DNA of 5,339 nt, from NCBI GenBank assembly GCA_016183145.1, contig JACPFE010000221.1, positions 1 through 5,339 of the forward strand. Direction: 5' to 3'. Below, one piece after another: positions 1 to 5,189 of the stretch; position 1 is the stretch's first letter; the number at the start of each line of letters is the position of its first letter. Under the pieces are notes generated by a model. The model searched no databases and was not told where the DNA came from. It saw only the letters and a list, made by a program, of their open reading frames with translations. This DNA is from Deltaproteobacteria bacterium (GTDB lineage: Bacteria; Desulfobacterota; Binatia; UBA9968). Both the position numbers and the translations under genes were made by a program.

Positions 1-177
1 GGCGCTGTAAAGATCGAAGGTCACGATCAGCGCGACCACGCAGCCGATCGCCGCGATCGGCGCCAAAACCTCTTTGCTGCGCGCTAACAGGTCGAGGACG
101 ATAATCAACAAGATCGTGCCGGAGAGAATGATCTCCGGCAGAAAGAAACTCAGGCTGGCGATGTTTTTCAGGTCCAT
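1..177 (-). CDS. nuoN: NADH-quinone oxidoreductase subunit N, N-terminal fragment
   Basis: This is the first 59 codons of an antiporter-like complex I subunit; the gene runs off the left edge of the window. The translation begins MDLKNIASLSFFLPEIILSG and continues with a hydrophobic stretch, a short charged turn (DLLARSKEV, about residues 29-37) and a second hydrophobic stretch to residue 59. This matches the first two membrane helices of NuoN, where a proline-glutamate pair (PE, residues 14-15 here) in the first helix is typical. The family is usually near 480-500 residues with about 14 helices, so only about one eighth is visible, and the charged channel residues lie outside. The ATG follows the nuoM stop after 3 bases, so translational coupling is likely; no Shine-Dalgarno sequence is evident. 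The call rests on this start, its position after nuoM, and the helix pattern. Confidence 0.9.
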   Translation of the reverse strand, partial: MDLKNIASLSFFLPEIILSGTILLIIVLDLLARSKEVLAPIAAIGCVVALIVTFDLYSA

Positions 178-180
178 GGC

Positions 181-1704
181 TTATTGGTGCAGATGGGGCA
201 GGACGATCTGATTGAGCTGATCGAGGGAAGCTCGCAGGAGATCGAGCATCACGCTCGGATAAACGCCGAGGATGATCACGATCACACCCAGCGGCACCAG
301 CGTGAACAATTCGCGGCCGTTGATCTCCGGCAGCTTGAGATATTTTTCGTTGGGCGGACCCAGGTAAATGCGCTGGATCGTCCAGAGCAGGTAGCCGGCG
401 GTGAGAACCACGCCGCTGGCGCCCAAGATCGCCAGTACCGGATACTTTTGCCAGGTGCCGAGCAGAACCAACACCTCAGAGATGAAGCCGGAGAGTCCCG
501 GCAAACCCATCGACGCGAAGAACGCCAGCGCCGTGACGCCGGTGTATACCGGCATGATCGCCGCCAGGCCGCCGAAGCCGTCGATGTCGCGGTGGTGCGC
601 CCGGTCGTAAATCACGCCGACCAAAAGGAAGAGCATGCCGGTGATCGTGCCGTGGTTGAACATCTGAAGCACGGCGCCGTTGATGCCCTGGGTGGTGAAA
701 CTCGCCATGCCGAGCATGACGTAGCCCATGTGGCTGACGCTGGAGTAAGCGACCAGTTTTTTAAGATCCTTTTGCGCCATGGCGCAGAGCGCGCCGTAGA
801 TGATGTTCCAGGCGCCCAGCGCGCCGAGGAACCAGTACGCCAGATCGGCGGTGGCCGCCGGCAGCATCGGATAGTTAATCCGCAGAATCCCGTAGGTGCC
901 CATCTTGAGCAGCACCCCGGCGAGGATCACCGAGATCGCCGTGGGCGCCTCGACATGGGCGTCGGGAAGCCAGGTATGAAACGGAAAGGCTGGGATCTTG
1001 ATCGCAAAGCCGATAAAGAGCGCCATCCAGATCACATGCTGAAAGCCCCATCCCCACAGATTGAACGGCCACATCGCCAGCGGTTGCGTGCCGTACCTGT
1101 CGGCCTGGGCGATCAAGACCGTCATGTCGAAGGTGTGCGGCTCGCTGGCGAAGTAGAGCGCCAGAATGGCAAGCAGCATCAGCACGCTGCCGAACAGGGT
1201 GTAGAGAAAAAACTTGATGGCGGCGTATTCCCGGCGCGGCCCGCCCCAGACGCCGATGAGGAAGTACATCGGCAGCAGCATGACTTCCCAAAAAATGTAA
1301 AAGAGAAAGAAGTCCAAGGAGACAAAGACGCCCATCATGCCGGTATCGAGCAGCAGGAATAGCGCGAAATAACCCTTGACTCCTTTCTCGATGCCGAAAG
1401 AAGCGAAGATGCAGAGAAAGCTCAACAGCGCCGTCAAAAGCACCATGGAGATGCTGATGCCGTCCACTGCCATGTAGTAGCTGATGTTGTAGGCGGGAAT
1501 CCACTGGTACTTCTCGATGAATTGCAAACCGGGCTTGGAGCCGTCAAAATTCTGAAACAGCCAGACCGCCATCAAGAGCGGCGGAACCGTGGCCGCAGCC
1601 GACACCCAACGAATCAGGCTGTGCGCCTTGCCCGGCAAGAGCAGCACCACCACCGCTCCGGCCAGCGGTATAAAGGTCATGTAAGTGAGCAGGTTTTCTG
1701 TCAT
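181..1704 (-). CDS. nuoM: NADH-quinone oxidoreductase subunit M (proton-pumping antiporter-like subunit)
   Basis: This is a complete 507-residue NuoM, close to the usual 490-510, built of about 14 membrane helices. It forms one of three proton channels in the membrane arm, between NuoL and NuoN. Visible key residues are E140 in FWEVMLLPMYFLIG (equivalent to E. coli E144), K236 and H243 in AIKIPAFPFHTWLPDAHVEA (E. coli K234 and H241 region), K267 in LLKMGTYG, the KKLVAYSSVSHMGYV helix at about 315-329, and E410 in GFISEVLVLLG (E. coli E407 position). All are present, so the pump should be functional. I chose the ATG at 1704 because the protein then begins MTENLLTYMTFIPL, as the family does, and an AGGAG sits 10 bases upstream. 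An in-frame ATG at 1761 would add 19 polar residues encoded by repeat DNA and is unlikely. The nuoN start follows 3 bases after the stop; nuoL ends 281 bases upstream. Confidence 0.97.
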   Translation of the reverse strand: MTENLLTYMTFIPLAGAVVVLLLPGKAHSLIRWVSAAATVPPLLMAVWLFQNFDGSKPGLQFIEKYQWIPAYNISYYMAVDGISISMVLLTALLSFLCIFASFGIEKGVKGYFALFLLLDTGMMGVFVSLDFFLFYIFWEVMLLPMYFLIGVWGGPRREYAAIKFFLYTLFGSVLMLLAILALYFASEPHTFDMTVLIAQADRYGTQPLAMWPFNLWGWGFQHVIWMALFIGFAIKIPAFPFHTWLPDAHVEAPTAISVILAGVLLKMGTYGILRINYPMLPAATADLAYWFLGALGAWNIIYGALCAMAQKDLKKLVAYSSVSHMGYVMLGMASFTTQGINGAVLQMFNHGTITGMLFLLVGVIYDRAHHRDIDGFGGLAAIMPVYTGVTALAFFASMGLPGLSGFISEVLVLLGTWQKYPVLAILGASGVVLTAGYLLWTIQRIYLGPPNEKYLKLPEINGRELFTLVPLGVIVIILGVYPSVMLDLLRASLDQLNQIVLPHLHQ

Positions 1705-1714
1705 CTTTGAAAGT

Positions 1715-1719
1715 CTCCT
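1715..1719 (-). promoter_or_regulatory. Shine-Dalgarno site of nuoM
   Basis: AGGAG lies 10 bases upstream of the nuoM ATG at 1704. It is the only clear Shine-Dalgarno motif among the gene starts in this window and decides the nuoM start against the longer open frame beginning at 1761. It lies just downstream, in the direction of nuoM transcription, of the repeat block at 1724-1815. Confidence 0.7.
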
Positions 1720-1723
1720 AATC

Positions 1724-1815
1724 GTGATTCGTGCTCGTCGCTCGTGCTCGGTTACGATCACGAACCAGACATTCGGCTGAGCTCAGTCGAAGCCCGAACA
1801 CGAGCCACGAATGAC
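1724..1815. repeat. Imperfect inverted repeat with a GAGCTC-centred palindrome
   Basis: The left arm (1724-1750) and the reverse complement of the right arm (1795-1815) share GT-ATTCGTG followed by GCTCGTG-TCG; the left arm carries an extra 6 bases (CTCGTC), which also creates a CGTGCTCG direct repeat at 1730-1737 and 1743-1750. Between the arms, 1772-1791 (TTCGGCTGAGCTCAGTCGAA) is a 20-base palindrome with one non-matching pair and a perfect core CTGAGCTCAG. The block can fold into a branched hairpin. It has the look of a dispersed intergenic repeat and holds no gene. It ends a few bases upstream of the nuoM ribosome binding site. Confidence 0.75.
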
Positions 1816-1817
1816 TA

Positions 1818-1986
1818 ATGTAGTGTCTCAGAACTTCGAGAACTAATAGAATGCCTCCCAGTCGTCATTCCCGCGCAAGCGGGAATCCATAATATCCTAA
1901 AATCCTGGATTCCGGCTCGCGCTAGCTATCGCCAGCTTGGCCGGAATGACGTGTAAATACGTCCCCCGATTTAAGAGACACTACAC
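1818..1986. mobile_element. Putative MITE-like element or IS remnant with terminal inverted repeats and TA flanks
   Basis: TGTAGTGTCTC at 1819-1829 is repeated perfectly in inverted orientation at 1975-1985 (GAGACACTACA). Extending outward gives CTA, one mismatched base, then the perfect 11 bases on both sides. TA dinucleotides sit directly outside (1816-1817 and 1987-1988), as expected for a target duplication of the IS630/Tc1-mariner type. The interior has no credible open frame, so the element would be non-autonomous or a decayed remnant. A separate palindromic repeat (1863-1951) is nested inside. The right end overlaps the nuoL TAG stop (1986-1988). The inverted repeats are seen directly; the transposon interpretation and family are inferred. 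Confidence 0.55.
1863..1951. repeat. CGTCATTCC-type palindromic intergenic repeat
   Basis: The outer arms CGTCATTCC (1863-1871) and GGAATGACG (1943-1951) are perfect inverted repeats. Inside, ATTCCCGC (1867-1874) pairs with GCGGGAAT (1879-1886) across a GCAA tetraloop, ATTCCGGC (1909-1916) pairs with GCCGGAAT (1940-1947), and GGAATCCA (1882-1889) pairs with TGGATTCC (1906-1913), so alternative folds compete. This core (CGTCATTCCCGCG..AAGCGGGAATCCA) is, to my knowledge, a repeat seen between genes in many proteobacterial and related genomes. Within the operon transcript it would form stable hairpins between nuoL and nuoM. There is no U-tract after the stems, so it does not look like an intrinsic terminator. 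Confidence 0.8.
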
Positions 1987-4028
1987 TAGCTCCAGTAACG
2001 CAACTTGACGATGATCGCGAGCACCACCGCGATCAAAATCCCGTAGAGATAACCGTTGATGTTGCCCGTTTGCACCCTGCGGAATTTGTTGCCTGACCAA
2101 AAAGTTAAATTGGCGATGGCGTTGACGATGCCGTCGATGATGTAGTTATCGAACAGACCGTTGAGCCATGAGGTAAACCGGGTGAGGCTCGCGCTGCCGT
2201 CGACGATGCCGTCAATCACGTACTGATCGAACAGCGCACCGATGCGCGCCAAGAGTAAAGTCCCGTTGACGAAGATCACCTGGTAAATCTCGTCGAGATA
2301 ATATTTGCCGTCAAACAAACGATAGAAGAATCCTCTCCCGAGATCGCAAAACCGCTGCGGGGAGAGCGCGCCGCGGTAGTACATCAGGTAGGCGATAAAG
2401 AAACCAAACGTGGCAACCAGGACGGAGAATCCCATCAAGCTCCACTCCAGGGCGTGGGAGCCATGCGCTTGTTCATGGGCGTGGATCACCGGTTCGAGCC
2501 AGTGGGCGAATTGGCTGCCGCCGAGCACGCCCGGCAAGCCGATGAATCCGGCAAAGAGCGCCCCGAGCGCCAGCACGATGAGCGGATAGGTCATGACCGA
2601 AGGCGACTCATGCACATGCCCTTGGGTATGATGATCGGCGCGGCGCTCGCCGAAGAAAACCATGAAGAGCTGGCGAAACATGTAGAAAGCGGTCAGGCCC
2701 GCACCCACCAGTGCCAGCAACCATACAAACTTGGAGACATGAGGATTGGTGTAGGCCAGCCAGAGAATCTCGTCCTTTGAGAAAAAACCGGCGAACGGCG
2801 GGAATCCGGCGATCGCCAGAACGGAAATGAAAAAAGTAACAGTGGTCAACGGCATGTGCGCCTTCAGCCCGCCCATCTTGCGCATATCCTGCTCATGGTG
2901 CATGGCGTGGATCACGCTGCCGGCGCCGAGGAACAAGCAGGCTTTGAAAAACGCGTGGGTCATTAAATGGAAGATCGCCGCGGCGTAGCCGCCGACGCCG
3001 ACGCCGATGAACATGTAGCCCAACTGGCTGACCGTGGAATAGGCGAGGACTTTCTTGATGTCGTACTGGGTCAGCGCGATGGTCGCGGCGAGCAGCGCCG
3101 TGGCCACGCCGATCCAGGCGATCAGGTTTAGAGTCAGCGGCGCCATGGAAAAGAAAACGTTCATTCGCGCGGTCATGTAAACGCCGGCGGTCACCATCGT
3201 CGCCGCATGGATCAGCGCGCTCACCGGCGTCGGCCCGGCCATGGCGTCGGGAAGCCAGACATGGAGCGGAATTTGCGCCGACTTGCCGGTGGCGCCGATG
3301 AAGAGAAAAAGCGTCGCCAGCGTGATGACCGGGATGCCCCAGAGGGTTTGCGCTTCGATGGCCGGCGCCCACTTGACCATTTCCCGCACCGTCAGCGTTC
3401 CATGTCCCTGCGCATCGAGCGACCAAAAGAGCAGGAACATGCCGAGGACGAAACCGAAGTCGCCGACGCGGTTGACGATGAACGCCTTGTTGCCGGCGCG
3501 CGCGTTGTTATGGTCCTGGTACCAAAAGCCGATCAGCGCGTAAGAGCAGAATCCGACGCCCTCCCAACCGACGAACAGCAGCAGCAAGCTGTCGCCCAGG
3601 ACCAGCGTGAGCATCGCCGCAGTGAAAAGATTAAGATATGCGAAAAAGCGCCAGAAGGCTTTGTCCTCGTGCATGTAGCCCGTGGCGTAAATATGGATCA
3701 GGCCGCCGACGCCGGTGACGACCAGGATCATCACCGTCGAGAGCGGATCGACCAGAAAGGCCATCTCCACCTTCAGCGAGCCGAGATCGATCCAGGTGTA
3801 GAGCCGATCGATCAAGAAGCGCTGTTCGGGAGCGAGTCCCTGGAGAGTCATAAGGGCCTGGACGGAAAGACCGAAGGCGACGATCACCGGCGCGCAGGCG
3901 AGGAAACTGATAGCCCCTTTGCCCATGCTTTTCTGAATCTTCGCGCCCACAAGACCGTTGACGATCGCGCCGAGCAACGGCAGAAAAACGATCCAGCGCA
4001 GGAAGTCGGTTTGTATAGGAGTTTCCAT
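1986..4028 (-). CDS. nuoL: NADH-quinone oxidoreductase subunit L (distal proton-pumping subunit)
   Basis: This is a complete 680-residue NuoL, longer than the 613 of E. coli. It is the antiporter-like subunit at the tip of the membrane arm, with about 16 helices and a long lateral helix near the C-terminus. The N-terminal oxidoreductase chain 5 region is at about 85-170 and the main proton-antiporter domain at about 150-440. Channel residues are present: E156 in GWEGVGFCSYALIGFW (E. coli E144), K249 in GATGKSAQIPLHVWLPDAM (E. coli K229), H256, H274 in ALIHAATMVTAGVY, K325/K326 in YDIKKVLAYSTVSQLGYM, and K418/D419 in FFSKDEIL (E. coli K399/D400). The C-terminus ends RRVQTGNINGYLYG plus a last helix. 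Residues 599-650 hold a tandem 26-residue duplication that accounts for much of the extra length. Loops at 465-474 and 516-525 are histidine-rich. No Shine-Dalgarno motif precedes the ATG. The TAG stop lies in the end of a putative mobile element. Confidence 0.98.
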   Translation of the reverse strand: METPIQTDFLRWIVFLPLLGAIVNGLVGAKIQKSMGKGAISFLACAPVIVAFGLSVQALMTLQGLAPEQRFLIDRLYTWIDLGSLKVEMAFLVDPLSTVMILVVTGVGGLIHIYATGYMHEDKAFWRFFAYLNLFTAAMLTLVLGDSLLLLFVGWEGVGFCSYALIGFWYQDHNNARAGNKAFIVNRVGDFGFVLGMFLLFWSLDAQGHGTLTVREMVKWAPAIEAQTLWGIPVITLATLFLFIGATGKSAQIPLHVWLPDAMAGPTPVSALIHAATMVTAGVYMTARMNVFFSMAPLTLNLIAWIGVATALLAATIALTQYDIKKVLAYSTVSQLGYMFIGVGVGGYAAAIFHLMTHAFFKACLFLGAGSVIHAMHHEQDMRKMGGLKAHMPLTTVTFFISVLAIAGFPPFAGFFSKDEILWLAYTNPHVSKFVWLLALVGAGLTAFYMFRQLFMVFFGERRADHHTQGHVHESPSVMTYPLIVLALGALFAGFIGLPGVLGGSQFAHWLEPVIHAHEQAHGSHALEWSLMGFSVLVATFGFFIAYLMYYRGALSPQRFCDLGRGFFYRLFDGKYYLDEIYQVIFVNGTLLLARIGALFDQYVIDGIVDGSASLTRFTSWLNGLFDNYIIDGIVNAIANLTFWSGNKFRRVQTGNINGYLYGILIAVVLAIIVKLRYWS
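2079..2234 (-). repeat. In-frame tandem duplication (2 x 78 bp) in the nuoL 3' region
   Basis: Residues 599-624 begin LFDQYVIDGIVDGSASLT and residues 625-650 begin LFDNYIIDGIVNAIANLT, so the unit repeats with an exact 26-codon period. At DNA level the best-conserved part, 2202-2234 against 2124-2156, matches at 28 of 33 bases on the plus strand (GACGATGCCGTC and ATCGAACAG are identical in both). A weaker, older copy may precede it at residues 577-595 (YLDEIYQVIFVNGTLLLAR), which is the segment normally found in NuoL before the lateral helix. The segment falls at or near the amphipathic lateral helix that braces the membrane arm. Confidence 0.85.
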
Positions 4029-4099
4029 GGCTAAAAACGATGATCGAGGATGGAAGATCGCGATCCTCTATCCTCTATCTTCGACCCTTTGTTTCATCC
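4029..4099. other. nuoK-nuoL spacer carrying a GAGGAT/ATCCTC palindrome
   Basis: This 71-base gap contains an imperfect palindrome at 4046-4073: GAGGATGGAAGATC pairs with GATCCTCTATCCTC with two mismatched positions, centred on a perfect GATCGCGATC (4056-4065). The right arm also contains a 7-base tandem repeat, CCTCTAT twice. There is no reading frame and no intrinsic-terminator U-tract. Other junctions in the operon are 2 or 3 bases, so the spacer looks like an inserted dispersed repeat; it could instead be a translation or mRNA-processing element. The insertion idea is inferred. Confidence 0.65.
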
Positions 4100-4423
4100 T
4101 CACTCTTTCAACGTTTCCGCCGCTTCCACCTCGATGGTGTGAAACAGTTGGAAGATCGCCAGCACGATGGCCAGCCCCACCGCCGCCTCCGCCGCCGCCA
4201 GCATGATGACGAAGATCGCGTAGATCTGGCCGTCCGCGTTGCCGCTGCCGAAATGAGAAAAAGCGACGTAATTGATGTTGGCGCTGTTTAAGATCAATTC
4301 CACGCCCATCAGCACGCTGATAGCGTTGCGCCGCGTGAGCACCGTAAACACGCCCAGGGAAAACAAGATCGCGCTGATCACCAGATAGGAAGACAGCTCG
4401 TTGGGAGAAAAACCCGGCGCCAT
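4100..4423 (-). CDS. nuoK: NADH-quinone oxidoreductase subunit K
   Basis: This 107-residue, three-helix membrane subunit is homologous to mitochondrial ND4L and to MrpC. It lies between NuoJ and NuoN in the membrane arm and forms part of the proton path next to the quinone-binding region. The two essential membrane glutamates are present: E42 in LMGVELILNSANIN (E. coli E36) and E79 in LAAAEAAVGLAIVL (E. coli E72). The family is usually 100-105 residues; the slight extra length is a short N-terminal segment (MAPGFSPNELSSYL) and an acidic tail (EVEAAETLKE). The ATG follows the nuoJ TAG after 2 bases, which suggests translational coupling. The nuoL start is 71 bases further on. The motifs make this a secure call. 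Confidence 0.97.
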   Translation of the reverse strand: MAPGFSPNELSSYLVISAILFSLGVFTVLTRRNAISVLMGVELILNSANINYVAFSHFGSGNADGQIYAIFVIMLAAAEAAVGLAIVLAIFQLFHTIEVEAAETLKE

Positions 4424-4425
4424 GG

Positions 4426-4926
4426 CTACTCTTTGATCTCCTTGCGCGAAATCACCACCGCCCCGATCAGGGCGGCGAGCAGGACCAGGGAGGCGAGCTC
4501 GAAGGGCAGCAAATAAGTGTCGAGAAAAAGATCGCCGATCTTGGCCGTGGTGGCGGCATAGACAATCTCTTTCGCCTTGGCCCAGGGCGTCTCCCGCACG
4601 GTCTGAGCCAGAAGATAAACCAACACTCCGACGACGATCAGCGCCGGGATGCGCCCCGCCGCGCGGTTGGTGATCTCGACATCGGTGATGCGATGGGTGA
4701 GCATGACAGCGAAGAGCACCAGCACGAGAATGCCGCCGACATAGATCAGGACCTGTACGGCGGCGACGAAATCGGCGCCGAGAAAAATATAAATTCCCGC
4801 CACCCCCGCGAAGGTCCCCAGCAGCGAAAACGCCGAGTAGATGATGTTGCGCGAGAACGCCACGATCATCGCGGAGCCTATGGTGATGGCCGCGACCAGA
4901 TAGAAAACTGCCGTCGAAACAGTCAT
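4426..4926 (-). CDS. nuoJ: NADH-quinone oxidoreductase subunit J
   Basis: This 166-residue, five-helix membrane subunit is homologous to mitochondrial ND6 and within the usual 160-200 range. NuoJ sits near the joint of the peripheral and membrane arms; its third helix undergoes a pi-bulge rearrangement linked to quinone chemistry and pumping. That helix is clear at residues 55-76 (AAVQVLIYVGGILVLVLFAV), with the conserved tyrosine and glycines. The last helix, about 141-160, carries PFELASLVLLAALIGAVV with the conserved glutamate E143. The chosen ATG gives MTVSTAVFYLVAAITIGSAM, a normal NuoJ beginning, and no longer in-frame start is available. Only an A-rich stretch (AAAAAGAC) precedes the ATG, so the ribosome site is weak. 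Downstream it nearly abuts nuoK. Upstream it is separated from the probable nuoI by 352 bases of repeats, unusual for these neighbours. Confidence 0.96.
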   Translation of the reverse strand: MTVSTAVFYLVAAITIGSAMIVAFSRNIIYSAFSLLGTFAGVAGIYIFLGADFVAAVQVLIYVGGILVLVLFAVMLTHRITDVEITNRAAGRIPALIVVGVLVYLLAQTVRETPWAKAKEIVYAATTAKIGDLFLDTYLLPFELASLVLLAALIGAVVISRKEIKE

Positions 4927-4991
4927 GTCTTTTTATTTTGGGCTCTTCAGGCTTCTATGTGGGTAACCTGGCGCTATTACCTTAATTTCGT

Positions 4992-5072
4992 TCACCACGA
5001 AGATCACGAAGGACACGAAGGTTTCGGAAATTTTGTTCTTAAACTTCGTGCTCTTCGTGTCCTTCGTGGTGA
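4992..5072. repeat. CACGAAG 9-mer array forming a 29-base inverted repeat
   Basis: The left arm 4992-5020 carries three CACGAAG units spaced 9 bases apart. The right arm 5044-5072 carries the complementary CTTCGTG units. The arms match at 25 of 29 positions; the four mismatches are in the two-base spacers between units. The 23-base loop is AT-rich. It would form a long hairpin in RNA from either strand. The motif (TTCACCACGAAG...CTTCGTGGTGA) resembles a dispersed intergenic repeat I recall from varied bacterial genomes; copy number in this genome cannot be judged from one window. Confidence 0.8.
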
Positions 5073-5094
5073 GTACTCTTTCACACTAAAACCC
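5066..5094. repeat. Direct repeat copy 1, tail GGTG..CTCTTTCACA
   Basis: The stretch ending the CACGAAG unit, with TACTCTTTCACACTAAAACCC at its core, recurs with a few differences and one single-base gap at 5139-5166 (TGCTCTTTCACAATAAACCC). Both copies directly follow a 9-base-period array ending in GGTG, so the two arrays are probably variants of one repeat unit with a common flank. Confidence 0.7.
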
Positions 5095-5111
5095 GGAAGC
5101 ACCATAAATTC

Positions 5112-5144
5112 TCCGAACTCTGCGAACTCTGCGCCTCTGCGGTG
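5112..5144. repeat. CTCTGCG 9-base-period array
   Basis: Four units with a 9-base period run TCCGAAC, TCTGCGAAC, TCTGCGCC and TCTGCGGTG. It parallels the CACGAAG array in period and in its GGTG end, but has a different unit and no inverted partner arm in this window. It looks like a second or half unit of the same style of intergenic repeat. There is no gene here. Confidence 0.6.
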
Positions 5145-5166
5145 TATGCTCTTTCACAATAAACCC
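5139..5166. repeat. Direct repeat copy 2, tail GGTG..CTCTTTCACA
   Basis: This is the partner of 5066-5094. It follows the CTCTGCG array and contains CTCTTTCACA followed by an A-rich stretch and CCC, in the same orientation as copy 1. The copies are about 72 bases apart, consistent with a tandem duplication followed by divergence. Confidence 0.7.
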
Positions 5167-5189
5167 AAAAGAACCTTTTATTTTTTGGG
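5164..5189 (-). terminator. Weak terminator-like stem after the probable nuoI
   Basis: CCCAAAA and TTTTGGG form a 7-base stem with a 12-base loop; on the minus strand the stem is followed by TTTATT. The stem is short and AT-rich and the U-run is brief, so strong termination is unlikely. It lies about 90 bases past the nuoI stop. It may only attenuate read-through into nuoJ, or have no role. Confidence 0.25.

Noticed and set aside
184..1362. 392-codon open frame on the plus strand
   Set aside because: It lies wholly antisense to nuoM, its translation is rich in His, Gln, Arg, Glu and Asp with no recognisable domain, and the opposite strand encodes a fully conserved NuoM. It is a GC-driven shadow.
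1705..1761. N-terminal extension of nuoM from an ATG at 1761
   Set aside because: The extra 19 residues are polar and encoded by repeat DNA, while the ATG at 1704 gives the family-typical N-terminus and has an AGGAG upstream.
1863..1951. CRISPR or intrinsic terminator in the nuoL-nuoM gap
   Set aside because: There are no regularly spaced identical repeats with unique spacers, and no U-tract follows the stems; it fits a palindromic intergenic repeat better.
3207..4034. 275-codon open frame on the plus strand
   Set aside because: It is antisense to the conserved N-terminal half of nuoL, with a highly charged low-complexity translation typical of the reverse complement of membrane-protein codons.
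3958..4291. Two plus-strand open frames of about 82 codons across the nuoK-nuoL junction
   Set aside because: They overlap conserved nuoK and nuoL sequence on the other strand and end in proline-rich or charged low-complexity stretches; no ribosome site or family resemblance is visible.
4992..5144. CRISPR-like array in the nuoI-nuoJ gap
   Set aside because: The repeat period is only 9 bases with no spacers, and the arms are inverted copies of each other, so it is a short-period hairpin repeat.
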